In this document: positions 45,051-54,027 of the stretch, piece by piece
Position numbering within the stretch: position 1 is the first letter of the stretch
Layout: each line of letters starts with the position of its first letter
From: Sinomicrobium kalidii
Lineage (GTDB): Bacteria; Bacteroidota; Bacteroidia; Flavobacteriales; Flavobacteriaceae
Direction of reading: 5' to 3'
Length of the DNA: 64,000 nucleotides
Assembly: GCF_021183825.1 (NCBI RefSeq)
Contig: NZ_CP089211.1
Span: 3,583,501-3,647,500, forward strand
The notes under the pieces: generated by a model
What the model was told of the DNA's origin: nothing
Seen by the model: only the letters and a program-made list of their open reading frames with translations
Database searches by the model: none
Made by a program: the position numbers and the translations under genes

Positions 45051-46577
45051 CTAAGGGTTGTTCTTGTATTCTTTCGGGGTGATCCCGTATTTGTTTTTAA
45101 AGGAGGTGGAGAAATAGTTGGGGGAAGAAAAACCGCAGGCATAAGCTATTTCGGCAATGTTCAACGAGGTTTTACGGAGCATTTCTCTCGATTTTTCAAG
45201 CCTGATACCGCTTATGTATTCATTGACGCTTATACCGCACATTCCCTTGATCTTGCGGTAGAGTTGTACGCGCGACAGGTTGAGTTTCCGGGCAAGTTCT
45301 TCCACGGTGAACTGCGGATTGTCCAGGTGTTGTTCTATGATGGTATCCAGCCGGGTACGGAATTCCTGGCCGGTGATCTTTTCTATTTCGTTCTGTTGCA
45401 GGGTGATCTTCTCACTTTGCAGCTCCAGCAGCTTTTTCTTTTTGCCTATGATGTAGGTGGAATAGATGCTGTATAACGCCAGTGAAAGTATGAGCACAAG
45501 GAAAAATATGAGTATCTTGATAAGGTTGGTCTGTGTGGCATATTTTTTTTCCTGTTCGGAAAGCTTTTGCAACTGGTTTTCTATACTGGCCTGTTGCCGG
45601 TCGATCTTGTCCAGCTGGTTTTTCATTATATCCGCATTGACCGAATCAATGACCGTGGTACTCAGGATGTTGTTTTTGGATACGGGTTCACCCTTTAGTA
45701 TTTTAAGGGCGAGTTTAATGGCTTCGTTCCCTCCCGTGGGGTAAAAGATGGTGGCCTGCAATACTTTGTCCTGTACGAGTTGTATGCCACCGTTCAGGGT
45801 GTTGAGTCCGTCCACACCTATAAACCCGATCCTGTTTTCCACCCCTTTTTCCCGGGCTGTTTCCCAGGCGCTCAGGGCCATCCGGTCGTTATGACAAAAC
45901 ACATAATCGATTTGAGGTTTTTGAGCGAGTATTTCCTCGAGGGGGGCTTTTACCGATTCCCTTTCCCAGTTCCCGTCTACGGAAGCTACTACTTCCAGGT
46001 GATCGAACCGGTTGACGATCTGGTTAAATCCCAGGCTCCTCTCGTAAGCGGGAGAAGAGCCTTTCAATCCTTTTATTTCTACGATTTTTATCTCTTTTCC
46101 TTTGCCGGAGGTATTCGAGGCGATATACCGGCCGGCATTCCTTCCTACCTCGATATTATCCGCACCGATGTATGCGGTGTAACTTTCGTTTTCTATTTTC
46201 CGGTCTATGACGATGACGGGGATACCTGCCTTTATCGATTTTTCCACAATTGCCGTCACGGGGCGCGACTGTATGGGGGAAATAATAAGGATGTCGGATT
46301 GGTTGCCGATAAGGGTTTCGATATCCTTTACCTGTTTTTCCACATCGTCATTGGCATCCAGTATGGTGAGTTCCACATTATCGTGAAGGGAGGCCTCCAG
46401 TCGCATGGACTTGTTCATCTGTTTCCTCCAGTCGTCTGTGGTCATGCCCTGGGAGAAACCGATTTTTATTTCATCTTTCTCCTTTAAACCCGAGCATGCG
46501 AAGACAATGCCCGCCAGCAGAAAACAGACAAGGATGCGGTAATAATGGATAATATCGGGTTTCCTGTAAATTGGCAT
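45051..46577 (-). CDS. Membrane-spanning sugar sensor: periplasmic binding domain fused to AraC DNA-binding domain
   Basis: A 508-residue regulator. I choose the ATG at 46577; an upstream in-frame TTG at 46637 adds an implausible leader. Order: N-terminal signal/anchor (FLLAGIVFAC), LacI/RbsB-type periplasmic sugar-binding domain (~36-310, IKIGFSQGMTTDDWRKQMN, ILIISPIQSRPVTAIVEKSI, VFCHNDRMALSAWETAREKG), a coiled coil, one membrane helix (~352-375), a short cytoplasmic coiled coil, and an AraC-type double helix-turn-helix (~401-508, FTVEELARKLNLSRVQLYRKI and IAEIAYACGFSSPNYFSTSF). Fructan loci in Bacteroides use hybrid two-component sensors with a similar sugar-binding domain. Here histidine kinase, ATPase and receiver domains are absent. 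It likely senses fructose and directly activates the operon from 43919. Confidence 0.9.
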   Translation of the reverse strand: MPIYRKPDIIHYYRILVCFLLAGIVFACSGLKEKDEIKIGFSQGMTTDDWRKQMNKSMRLEASLHDNVELTILDANDDVEKQVKDIETLIGNQSDILIISPIQSRPVTAIVEKSIKAGIPVIVIDRKIENESYTAYIGADNIEVGRNAGRYIASNTSGKGKEIKIVEIKGLKGSSPAYERSLGFNQIVNRFDHLEVVASVDGNWERESVKAPLEEILAQKPQIDYVFCHNDRMALSAWETAREKGVENRIGFIGVDGLNTLNGGIQLVQDKVLQATIFYPTGGNEAIKLALKILKGEPVSKNNILSTTVIDSVNADIMKNQLDKIDRQQASIENQLQKLSEQEKKYATQTNLIKILIFFLVLILSLALYSIYSTYIIGKKKKLLELQSEKITLQQNEIEKITGQEFRTRLDTIIEQHLDNPQFTVEELARKLNLSRVQLYRKIKGMCGISVNEYISGIRLEKSREMLRKTSLNIAEIAYACGFSSPNYFSTSFKNKYGITPKEYKNNP

Positions 46578-46722
46578 TGATTCGAAAATTGTGCTCGGAT
46601 TGTCATTTCCTGTTCCGGAAGCGATATTTTTCGCCAATTTATAAAAATAACATCACTTGTGAAGTCCGTGTTGAGGATTTCACGATTTTTATATGCATAT
46701 CCCGGTTCTGTATTCCCCGGTT

Positions 46723-49311
46723 TCAGCGATTTTTTTTTCTTTTTTTCCTCCGGTAAAATTCGATAAAAAGAGCTGTACAAAGCAGTGCTATCAACGTACC
46801 TGAAACAATAATTTGCGAAGAAGCCGGGAGTTTTTCCTGCTGTATATTTCCGTAGTATACGAACCCGCTCCAGTAATAGGGGGATTTTTGAATGGCGGGT
46901 ATACTTTCATTTTCCAGGTAGGATATTTTGGATTGGTGATTGGCGGCCGAAGCAGCATTGTTTTTGGTGTAATTTTTATAAAAGGACGTCATGATCCGCG
47001 CCGTGGCCCGGTCGTTGACCTGCCAGAGGGAAAACAATAGTTTTTCCGCACCGGCATACTGGAAGCCCCGGGCAATGCTCATGGCGCCTTCGCCTTTTTG
47101 CAGCTTGCCGATACCCGTTTCACAGGCACTGAGCACTACGAGTTCCGGTTTTAGCCGCATTGCGTATAATTCGTGTAAAAGCATGGTATCGTCGTAGAAC
47201 TCCACACTGGCAGGGACTGTAAAATCTCCCCCGCCGGCGTGGGTGGAAAGGTGTATAATATCGTATTGTTCTGCCCGGTGTAAAAAATTTGCCCTGGTAG
47301 CATTTTTCCCGGTCAGGAAATCGGCATTGGTCAGGTTTCGGATGTTTTCGGCTTCTTCTTTGGAATAACGGAGTTCGTACGGACTGTTCTCAAATATCGG
47401 GAAAATCCCGAGTAATTTTCCGGTTTTCCGGTTTTGCCCGGTATTGAGGTAAAAGGCGGCCGATGTATTGTAAACTATTTGTTGCTGCTTTACGAGATAA
47501 GGCATGGTAGTATAAGTACTTCCTGGCGCCGGTTCCGTAAGAAGGGCTTCAAACGGGATGAAATGCAGCAGCCCGTCAGGAACAATAACCAGGTTTCCTG
47601 CAGACAGGGAATGTCCCGGAATCAGCTTTTTGTATAGGTGATGAGCAGTTTCCGTGTAGGATGAAACGGCATTGTGGATAGCAGACGGACTGTCGAAAAA
47701 GGAAATAAACCTTCGCAGAACTTCCTCATGGTCCGAAGTGACGGATATGCGTTCCAGGGCAATTCTGTCCTCCGAAAACAGAAAGACGTAGAGGTGTTTT
47801 TTTCCGGAAAAATATACGATCATGGCAGCTTTTTCCTCCCGGAGCTTTTCCTGTAAGCCGACAACGGAAACATCCCTGAATTCCCCGTGGCCGTATTTTT
47901 TGCCCGTTTTTTCGCGAAGGGATTTTAACTCCGGATAAATGGTGTTGAGGGTTTCGATGTGGTGTTGTACAGCATCCTGTTTTCCAGTGAGCTGTGCCCG
48001 GACCAGTTTGTTGATGACAGTTTCCTGTTGCCGGGAGAGCGCCTGTTCTTTTCGGAGAAGGGAATCCTCCGGAAATCTTTCCGCCAGTGATCTCTGGGCG
48101 AGGATGTCTTTCAGTACAGAGGCCTTGCTTTGTTCGGCGTATTCGAAAGCGCGTTCCAGATAGCGGATATTACCGGTATTCTGATAGGCGTCATACAGGA
48201 AAGCGATGCATCTTTCGCTTCGCGAACGGTTGTCTGCCCGGTGTATGATCTTTGCTTCCGGAGAGACGATCCGGTCTCCCAGCAGATCGGTGACAAAGAA
48301 GGCGAGGTCGTAGTAGTGCAGGGCTTTCTCCACATCGGTCTGAAGTGTCGCCAGGGCATCGAAAATGGCAATAAACGTATTTTCGGGATAAAGGATTTCC
48401 GGGGAGGGGTGTTTGTTGCCTTCCTTATCGGGGAGTAAAAAGCCAAGCGCCCGGAACAGTAGTTTTTCCGCTTCGGGCTTGTTCTGTTCCCGTATGGAGA
48501 GTTCGGCTTTTTCCACATAGAGTTTGGCGAGGTCCCTGGCAGTAAAACCCTGCTGTTTCAACGCCGGTTCCGCAAGGTTGAGGTATTCTTTTGCCTTGGT
48601 GATATGGCCCCGGCTTTTGGCCAGCTGCGCCATGTTCCGGTACATCTGCGGACTTGTTTGCGGATGGTTTTGTACGGCTCTTTGCAAAAAGGTTTCTGCT
48701 TTGTCATACGCTCCCAGGGCAAAATAGTTACTGGCCAGGTTGTTTAGTAATTCGGCTTTTTGCCCGGCTTTAAGGCCTGGTCGTTGTAAATGTTCTTCGA
48801 TAAGCCGGACGGCAGTCCGGAAATTTCCCGTATTGTGATATACTACCGACAGATTGAGCACCCCCGCGGTTTCCTGCGCCCCGTTTCCCTGTTCCCGGGC
48901 CAGGAACAGGTATGATTTTATAGTGTTTTCGGCCTGGGCGAAATCTCCCGAAACCGTATAGAGGTTGCCGAGCGGTTTCAGGCAGAACTCAATAATGTCA
49001 TAACCGGGGCGCTGATGGTTTTGGTAGTTTTGCCATGCTTTTTCATAAGAAGATATTGCTTTTCGAGGCATTCCGGATTTACGGTAATAATAACCCATAT
49101 TGCAACGGAGGATCAGTAAGGCCATTTGCTCGTCCGGAGAGTCGGCACGGCCTGTAAAAACAGGGACTTTCCTTTCCAGTTCCCCGAGGAAACCTGCGGA
49201 GGGATTTTCGACCAGTTTATCTACCGCCCGGTAAATACTATCCGTAAGCTGGGCCCTGACAGTAAGGCTCAGTAAAAGAAAAGCGTATAAAAGGAGTGTT
49301 TTTTTCATCAT
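46723..49311 (-). CDS. TPR-CHAT caspase-like protein, membrane anchored
   Basis: An 862-residue protein. I start it at the ATG at 49311, where a Sec signal begins (MMKKTLLLYAFLLLSLTVRAQ); the track-length frame from 49362 adds a non-signal leader. Residues ~30-400 are tetratricopeptide-like helical repeats (LLILRCNMGYYYRKSGMPRKAISSYEKAW, AELLNNLASNYFALGAYDKAETFL). The C-terminal ~350 residues are a CHAT domain with the caspase-type dyad H691 (HLSTHAGGG) and C730 (VVLSACETGIGK). A membrane helix precedes the basic C-terminus (IVSGTLIALLCTALFIEFYRRKK). The bulk is therefore predicted outside the cytoplasm. CHAT proteins are often proteases triggered by partners binding the TPR. The PKD/barrel gene lies 38 bases upstream. 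Confidence 0.92.
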   Translation of the reverse strand: MMKKTLLLYAFLLLSLTVRAQLTDSIYRAVDKLVENPSAGFLGELERKVPVFTGRADSPDEQMALLILRCNMGYYYRKSGMPRKAISSYEKAWQNYQNHQRPGYDIIEFCLKPLGNLYTVSGDFAQAENTIKSYLFLAREQGNGAQETAGVLNLSVVYHNTGNFRTAVRLIEEHLQRPGLKAGQKAELLNNLASNYFALGAYDKAETFLQRAVQNHPQTSPQMYRNMAQLAKSRGHITKAKEYLNLAEPALKQQGFTARDLAKLYVEKAELSIREQNKPEAEKLLFRALGFLLPDKEGNKHPSPEILYPENTFIAIFDALATLQTDVEKALHYYDLAFFVTDLLGDRIVSPEAKIIHRADNRSRSERCIAFLYDAYQNTGNIRYLERAFEYAEQSKASVLKDILAQRSLAERFPEDSLLRKEQALSRQQETVINKLVRAQLTGKQDAVQHHIETLNTIYPELKSLREKTGKKYGHGEFRDVSVVGLQEKLREEKAAMIVYFSGKKHLYVFLFSEDRIALERISVTSDHEEVLRRFISFFDSPSAIHNAVSSYTETAHHLYKKLIPGHSLSAGNLVIVPDGLLHFIPFEALLTEPAPGSTYTTMPYLVKQQQIVYNTSAAFYLNTGQNRKTGKLLGIFPIFENSPYELRYSKEEAENIRNLTNADFLTGKNATRANFLHRAEQYDIIHLSTHAGGGDFTVPASVEFYDDTMLLHELYAMRLKPELVVLSACETGIGKLQKGEGAMSIARGFQYAGAEKLLFSLWQVNDRATARIMTSFYKNYTKNNAASAANHQSKISYLENESIPAIQKSPYYWSGFVYYGNIQQEKLPASSQIIVSGTLIALLCTALFIEFYRRKKRKKNR

Positions 49312-49349
49312 ACCTGTTAACTTTCCCCGCACCCGGAACATTCCGAGGG

Positions 49350-51317
49350 CTAAAATTTCCATATGGCATAGAGCTGTACCTGGCTGTGGGGACTGTTGAA
49401 ATTATAGACATAACGTGCGCCGATGCTGGGGCCTATACGGGCAAAACCGACATTGAAGCCCGCAAAGATACCGGTCTGGAAATTGGCAAAGGCCGTTGTG
49501 GATTCGGTTTGTGTGACAAAATCCCTGGTATCGTCGCGAAAATTTACGCCTTCGGAGGGGATAAGCAGTGTGTATTCCCCTGTTGAGGTTATGCAATGTT
49601 TGCTGCTGAGGTCCGCCTTGAGTTGCAGACCCGTGCCTACGGCAAGAAAATTGTTGAGATTGTACCTGTAGGAAGCGGGAACGAGGTAAAGTGAAAGATT
49701 CCGGTATTCGTTCAGGGCATCAATAGCGTAGGAATCGACAAAACCATTTTCATTGACGGTCTCTTCCGTGAATTGCCGGAGCTTGTCAAAAGAACCCGCA
49801 GAGACCATGAGTTCGGCCTGGAGGTAGCCGCGATAAGACTTGTAGGGTGAAATGGTAATACCGGCAAAATATTCGCGATGGTTGTCGAGATCCGGGCTTA
49901 TCATGTAACCCGCCTTGGCGCCAATGGAGATACCGGGGAGAAAACGGGTGGTGGCGTAATTGGTAATGACAGGTTCGTTCTTGTCGAAATAAATGGCTGT
50001 ACGGCTTTTGGTTTTCTTTTTGTGAAAATCCTTTGCCAGTTTTATGCGGTATTTTACAAAACCTTTTGTGGAGTCGTATTCCTTGATATTTTTTTGTTCA
50101 CTGCCCGGAAGATAGATGTTCTTAAAGGTGAAAATGGCCTTTTTGTCGGTAAAGGTAGTGTCGATACAGCTATATGTAATATTCTCTTCTTTCGGGCAAA
50201 CGGGACATTCGGGATAGAGGTCTTCGATCTCCAGGGTGTTTTTGTCGAACATATCGGGAATATCGGTTTCCAGGCGTATGGTATTGGCAGGACCTTCGCC
50301 GTTGTTCTGAAACCTGATCTTAAAGCGGAAGGTCTTGAACCGTACCAGCCGATAGTTCATCACCGTGGCGTTGGATGACATTTTATTGGGATCGTGTGAA
50401 GTGACGATCTCCATTTCCATTTCCCTGACCTTGTGGTTGTCGTAGTTTTCATCCGGGACATAGATGCTTCTTACGGAGACAATAGCGCTGGTATCCTTGA
50501 GCATTTCCGGCGTAGTGCGCAGGGTGAAGAAAACGTTGCGTTCCTCTCCGGGCGACATGTGGTCGAACTCAAGAATGCTCCGGTCCTTGTAACGGGCTTT
50601 GGCCTCTTCCAGGGTAAGAGGCAGGTTTACCCTTTCGGTGGAGTCCTGCCATTTTTGGGTGAGGAATAAGGTGCCTTTTTCCGCAGAGGCCAGTAAGGCA
50701 GTTTCCCGGGAGATGTCCCCGGTGTATGCAAAACCGTCTTCACGGACGGACTTCTCTCCGTGATAGGTTCGCGTATCGGTGAGCTCAAAGTTTTTGTCCT
50801 TGTATTGCTGTTCGTTGTAAAAGAGGTAGATCTTTCCGCCGGTTACGTATGCTTTGGGATTTTTGTAGCTCAGGACAACTGCGATATCTTCTTCAGGAAC
50901 AGGTTCCCGGTTGCGCTGCAGGCTCAGGTCGTCTTCAAGTGAAGCCCGGGCTTCATAAGTTTCCGTTACTTTGTCCACCTTTACCTTTTGCGGACGGGTG
51001 GCGGGTGTTTTGCCGTTGTCGTAGTGATTGGTGGCCCATAGGTTCACTTCGTATTCGCCTTCTTTTTTATACACGTGCCGGGGGTGTTCTTTCCTGCTGA
51101 AATTGCCATCCCCGAATTCCCAGAAATAGGAGTAATAGGCTTTCGGTGCTCCCGCGATCTGTATGAGCGGGGGAGGTTGGGGGATGAGTTCCACAGCGTT
51201 CCCGGATATGTTGTAATCAAAAGTAGCCGTACGTTGTACGCTGTCGGCAGATTGTTCTTCCTGTGCAAAGATGCAGCAGGAGGTGAGTATAAAAAGTAAG
51301 GAACCCGGAATTCGCAT
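49350..51317 (-). CDS. PKD-domain protein with C-terminal outer-membrane beta-barrel
   Basis: A 655-residue secreted protein with a signal ending near CCIFAQ. A PKD domain (~35-115) has the typical YSYFWEFGDGNFSRKEHPRHVY and EGEYEVNLWATN. The middle (~120-430) is beta-rich and includes a DUF11-like stretch, HDPNKMSSNATVMNYRLVRF then FRFKIRFQNNGEGPANTIRL. Four Cys fall in one 20-residue stretch (YPECPVCPKEENITYSC). The C-terminal ~220 residues look like an outer-membrane beta-barrel (ISIGAKAGYMISPDLDNHREYFAGITISP) ending in aromatic YAIWKF, the usual barrel end. It could anchor the PKD domain at the cell surface. It is encoded directly upstream of the CHAT gene, so a functional pair is likely (inference). 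Confidence 0.75.
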   Translation of the reverse strand: MRIPGSLLFILTSCCIFAQEEQSADSVQRTATFDYNISGNAVELIPQPPPLIQIAGAPKAYYSYFWEFGDGNFSRKEHPRHVYKKEGEYEVNLWATNHYDNGKTPATRPQKVKVDKVTETYEARASLEDDLSLQRNREPVPEEDIAVVLSYKNPKAYVTGGKIYLFYNEQQYKDKNFELTDTRTYHGEKSVREDGFAYTGDISRETALLASAEKGTLFLTQKWQDSTERVNLPLTLEEAKARYKDRSILEFDHMSPGEERNVFFTLRTTPEMLKDTSAIVSVRSIYVPDENYDNHKVREMEMEIVTSHDPNKMSSNATVMNYRLVRFKTFRFKIRFQNNGEGPANTIRLETDIPDMFDKNTLEIEDLYPECPVCPKEENITYSCIDTTFTDKKAIFTFKNIYLPGSEQKNIKEYDSTKGFVKYRIKLAKDFHKKKTKSRTAIYFDKNEPVITNYATTRFLPGISIGAKAGYMISPDLDNHREYFAGITISPYKSYRGYLQAELMVSAGSFDKLRQFTEETVNENGFVDSYAIDALNEYRNLSLYLVPASYRYNLNNFLAVGTGLQLKADLSSKHCITSTGEYTLLIPSEGVNFRDDTRDFVTQTESTTAFANFQTGIFAGFNVGFARIGPSIGARYVYNFNSPHSQVQLYAIWKF

Positions 51318-51329
51318 GTGGTTGGTTGT

Positions 51330-51545
51330 TTAATTAAAATAAAGGTACGAAAAGTGATGACATTTCAGTATCGCCGCTTTTCGGGATACTTCCTGTTCCG
51401 GAAGATCGTTGCTAATGGAAATGAGCCCTTTCTGCATTGGTTGCTTCCGTGTGTTCCCGGTAGGACTTAACGAATAGTTATTACTAAACATGTTCATGGT
51501 ACTTTTCTGGTTTTGTATGGTTTTTATAAATACGGGGTTTGCCAT
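51330..51545 (-). CDS. Possible small protein gene (71 aa)
   Basis: An ATG-initiated frame of 71 residues ends 12 bases before the start of the PKD/barrel gene on the same strand. It fills most of an otherwise gene-less gap (51318-51651). Codon choice (ACC, AAC, CCG, GTA, CGG) resembles neighbouring genes. The sequence (MANPVFIKTIQNQK ... KCHHFSYLYFN) has no recognised domain, no signal peptide and no membrane helix. It may be a real small gene of the operon or chance openness. Confidence 0.3.
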   Translation of the reverse strand: MANPVFIKTIQNQKSTMNMFSNNYSLSPTGNTRKQPMQKGLISISNDLPEQEVSRKAAILKCHHFSYLYFN

Positions 51546-51651
51546 GTATTGGAATTGTAACTTTATATCAACAGGGAGTTTTGATTGTTACCCCTTTTTT
51601 TATTTTTTTCTGGAAGTTGAAAAAAGCAGGTGTTATTCAGGAAGTTGAAGT

Positions 51652-52623
51652 CTATGGCAGTTCCCCGATCACGGATAGAAGTTCTTCCAGGGTAGCAGTC
51701 GTCGTTTCGCTGTAAGCAATGGTATAGACCTGGTTTTTTCCTGTGGTGACATTTTTTATGGCGTAGCGCCACAGCCCGCTATCTGCAGAGACAAATATGA
51801 GGTGTACTTCCCGGTCACGGGGAATTTGCCTGAACGGGTCTGAAAACACATTTGTTTCCGCATCAAAGGCCGGAAGTTGAGCCAATCCGTGTTTTTCACC
51901 GGAATAGGCGATATATACCGATGCGTTTTCCGCGTTATAGCCTTCGGTTACCAATACCCGTAAACCCGTTTTGGGTTCTGCAAAGTCACGGGGCCGGGCA
52001 ATACCAACCCAGCCGGGACCACCGGAAAAAAAGGTGACGTAACGGTCGTTTTCCACAAAGAGTTCACCCTGGGGGTCGGGTTGCCAGATAAAAATTCCGT
52101 TGTCGTCTTCCATGCCGTTCCACAGGATCATGTCCTGATCCGGGCCTCCTGTGAGGGAAACGGGGACCTGTAATTGTGTACCGCAGTTGTTGGTGATTTG
52201 TTGTTCGTTTTGTATAATGTTTATGTAAAAAATCCCGCCCGATACCAGAAATGCCCTTTCTTCTGTTGCGGTCAGTCCTGTTGTGGGCTTGCCGGAAGCA
52301 AGCATATCACCATGGTTGTACAGTTCCGTGAATTGCAGGGTGACGTTTCCGGATACCGGTTCTCCTGCTCCAACAGAGAGGCAGCCCGGGGCGATCTGCA
52401 GCACAGTTCCGTTGTCTGATGTAAATGTTATACCTTCTTCTGCATTAAACTGTATTTCCTGCCGGGAAGTATTTCGGGCATTTTCCTGTATATCCGTGAA
52501 CTCCAGGGGCGCGGGCGCTTCAAAGCTTGTTTCTTCTGCCGGGTCGTCACAGCAGGTATCCCGGTCACAGCCGGAGAGCATGAGCAGGGAGAGGAAAAGG
52601 AACGGAAAGGAGGCAGGTTTCAT
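51652..52623 (-). CDS. Uncharacterised lipoprotein, paralogue of the 52820 gene
   Basis: A 323-residue predicted lipoprotein. I start it at the ATG at 52623 (MKPASFPFLFLSLLMLSGC); the longer open frame upstream lacks a signal. The mature protein is beta-rich. It shares long similar blocks with its neighbour: FNAEEGITFTSDNGTVLQI, SLTGGPDQDMILWNGMEDD, VYIAYSGEKHGLAQLPAFDA and VHLIFVSADSGLWRYAI. Function and fold family are not recognised. Four Cys lie near the mature N-terminus (GCDRDTCCDD). The gene is preceded by the terminator at 52748 and so may have its own promoter. Its position next to the CHAT and ECF genes suggests an envelope or surface role. Confidence 0.8.
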   Translation of the reverse strand: MKPASFPFLFLSLLMLSGCDRDTCCDDPAEETSFEAPAPLEFTDIQENARNTSRQEIQFNAEEGITFTSDNGTVLQIAPGCLSVGAGEPVSGNVTLQFTELYNHGDMLASGKPTTGLTATEERAFLVSGGIFYINIIQNEQQITNNCGTQLQVPVSLTGGPDQDMILWNGMEDDNGIFIWQPDPQGELFVENDRYVTFFSGGPGWVGIARPRDFAEPKTGLRVLVTEGYNAENASVYIAYSGEKHGLAQLPAFDAETNVFSDPFRQIPRDREVHLIFVSADSGLWRYAIKNVTTGKNQVYTIAYSETTTATLEELLSVIGELP

Positions 52624-52747
52624 AACAGTACGGGTTTGGCCGGCTTCCCAAATGTAACAAAAAAGTTTTATCCCGAATGAGACAAAAGGGATAAGCGGGC
52701 AGTGAAAAATAGAGGTGACAGGGATATGATACGCCGTTATAAAAAAG

Positions 52748-52785
52748 AAAACCCCGCAAGCTGTGATCGAACGGAGCGGGGTTTT
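52748..52785 (-). terminator. Rho-independent terminator of the 52820 lipoprotein gene
   Basis: AAAACCCCGC (52748-52757) and GCGGGGTTTT (52776-52785) form a perfect 10-bp stem with an 18-base loop. On the minus strand the stem runs directly into a T-rich tract (TTTTCTTTTTT). It lies 35 bases past the stop of the lipoprotein gene at 52820. It therefore separates the two paralogous lipoprotein genes transcriptionally. Confidence 0.85.
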
Positions 52786-52819
52786 CTGCACTAACAAACC
52801 TAAAGAGCCGGATATATTT

Positions 52820-53812
52820 TTACGGCAACATGTTTATGGCGTTTACAAGATCTTCTTCGCTTCCCGTGGTCGTGTCTTCGAGTGCAAAGATGTAAATGTC
52901 GTTCTCGGCTACGGTTACCCCCTGGATGGCATAGCGCCACTGGTCGTCTTCTTCGGTGACGAAGATGACGTGCATTTCCAGTCCTACCGGAATTTGCCCG
53001 TAGTGTTCGGAAAAGGTACCGGTGTTGGCATCAAAGGTGTCCAGCTGGGCCAGGGCATTTTCCTCACCGTCGTAGGAAAGATACACGGCACAATTTTCAT
53101 TGGTGAAACCTTCCGGTACCTGCACCTGCAAGGTGGTTTTCGGCCTCGGGTCGTTGTAAAAGCGATCTACGTTGGTCCAGCCGAATTCCCCAAAGAATGC
53201 GAAATACTGGTCACCTTCTGCAAATACACCCTCTTCCTGTCCGATGGCACCTTCCTCCCTTTCATCCCATACCAGGTTGCCGTCATCGTCTATGGTCCCT
53301 GCCCAAAGCGTCATATCCTGGTCGGGCCCTCCGGTCAGGTCTGCCGGGATCATCATCTGCATGTTGCAACCGGACTCCAGCGCTTCACCGTTTTGGGTGA
53401 CATTTACATAGAATTCTCCCCCGGATATCAGAAGCGCTTTGTCACCTTCCGTAGTGAGCCCCACAGTAGGTCTGTTGGCAGGAAGCATATTTCCCTTTTC
53501 AAAAAGTTCGACATACTCCAGGTCCACTTCTCCGGTTACCGGATCGCCGTTCAGGGATAGACATTCTCCGGAAATGTTCAGGACTACCCCGTTATCCGAA
53601 GTAAAACTGATGCCGTCCTCCGCATTGAACTGGGCGGTTTGTACCCGGTCTTCCAGAGCAGCATCTCTCAGTGCATTAAACGCTTCGGCTGTGGGGGCTT
53701 CGAACGGAGGTTCTTCTATAGGTACGATCCCTTCGTCATCGCTCAGGGAACAGGCAGTGAACAGAAGTGTTGTCAAAACTAAGATCGCCAATGGTGTTTT
53801 TACATTTTTCAT
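52820..53812 (-). CDS. Uncharacterised acidic lipoprotein, paralogue of the 51652 gene
   Basis: A 330-residue predicted lipoprotein (lipobox LFTAC, then SLSDDEG). It is strongly acidic and beta-rich. Blocks shared with the 51652 product: FNAEDGISFTSDNGVVLNI, GEVDLEYVELFEKGNMLP, LTGGPDQDMTLWAGTIDDD, VYLSYDGEENALAQLDTFDA and MHVIFVTEEDDQWRYAI. No catalytic motif is visible and I do not recognise the family. It is divergent from the ECF sigma gene at 54028, with ~215 bases between them. That gap probably contains both promoters, so it is a likely target of that sigma (inference). A strong terminator follows the gene. Confidence 0.82.
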   Translation of the reverse strand: MKNVKTPLAILVLTTLLFTACSLSDDEGIVPIEEPPFEAPTAEAFNALRDAALEDRVQTAQFNAEDGISFTSDNGVVLNISGECLSLNGDPVTGEVDLEYVELFEKGNMLPANRPTVGLTTEGDKALLISGGEFYVNVTQNGEALESGCNMQMMIPADLTGGPDQDMTLWAGTIDDDGNLVWDEREEGAIGQEEGVFAEGDQYFAFFGEFGWTNVDRFYNDPRPKTTLQVQVPEGFTNENCAVYLSYDGEENALAQLDTFDANTGTFSEHYGQIPVGLEMHVIFVTEEDDQWRYAIQGVTVAENDIYIFALEDTTTGSEEDLVNAINMLP

Positions 53813-53867
53813 GATTTCTACTTTTTAATTAATATCTCGTTTTATCCTATATCCGCCCATCCTGTTA

Positions 53868-53985
53868 TTTGTTACCCCCTTGCCCGGATTTATTTTCTTT
53901 CCTTTGTGTATCTCCGGCCTTTTGTGCGGGGAGCATGGATGGCAGTTATATCCCTATATCAAATAGCGGCTTATTTTGTTACCCC
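53868..53985 (+). promoter_or_regulatory. Repeated TTTGTTACCCC motif upstream of the ECF gene
   Basis: TTTGTTACCCC occurs twice on the plus strand in the divergent intergenic region, at 53868-53878 and 53975-53985; the second ends 42 bases before the sigma ATG at 54028. A near copy (ATTGTTACCCC) is at 51584-51594. GTTAC-like blocks occur as -35 elements of some ECF sigmas, so autoregulation is possible. No consistent -10 block follows the copies, and one more copy at 62342 belongs to an unrelated palindrome. Confidence 0.3.
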
Positions 53986-54027
53986 TCTGCAAAAACTTTT
54001 TTATTTTAGTCCGGTAATACTGTTTGC

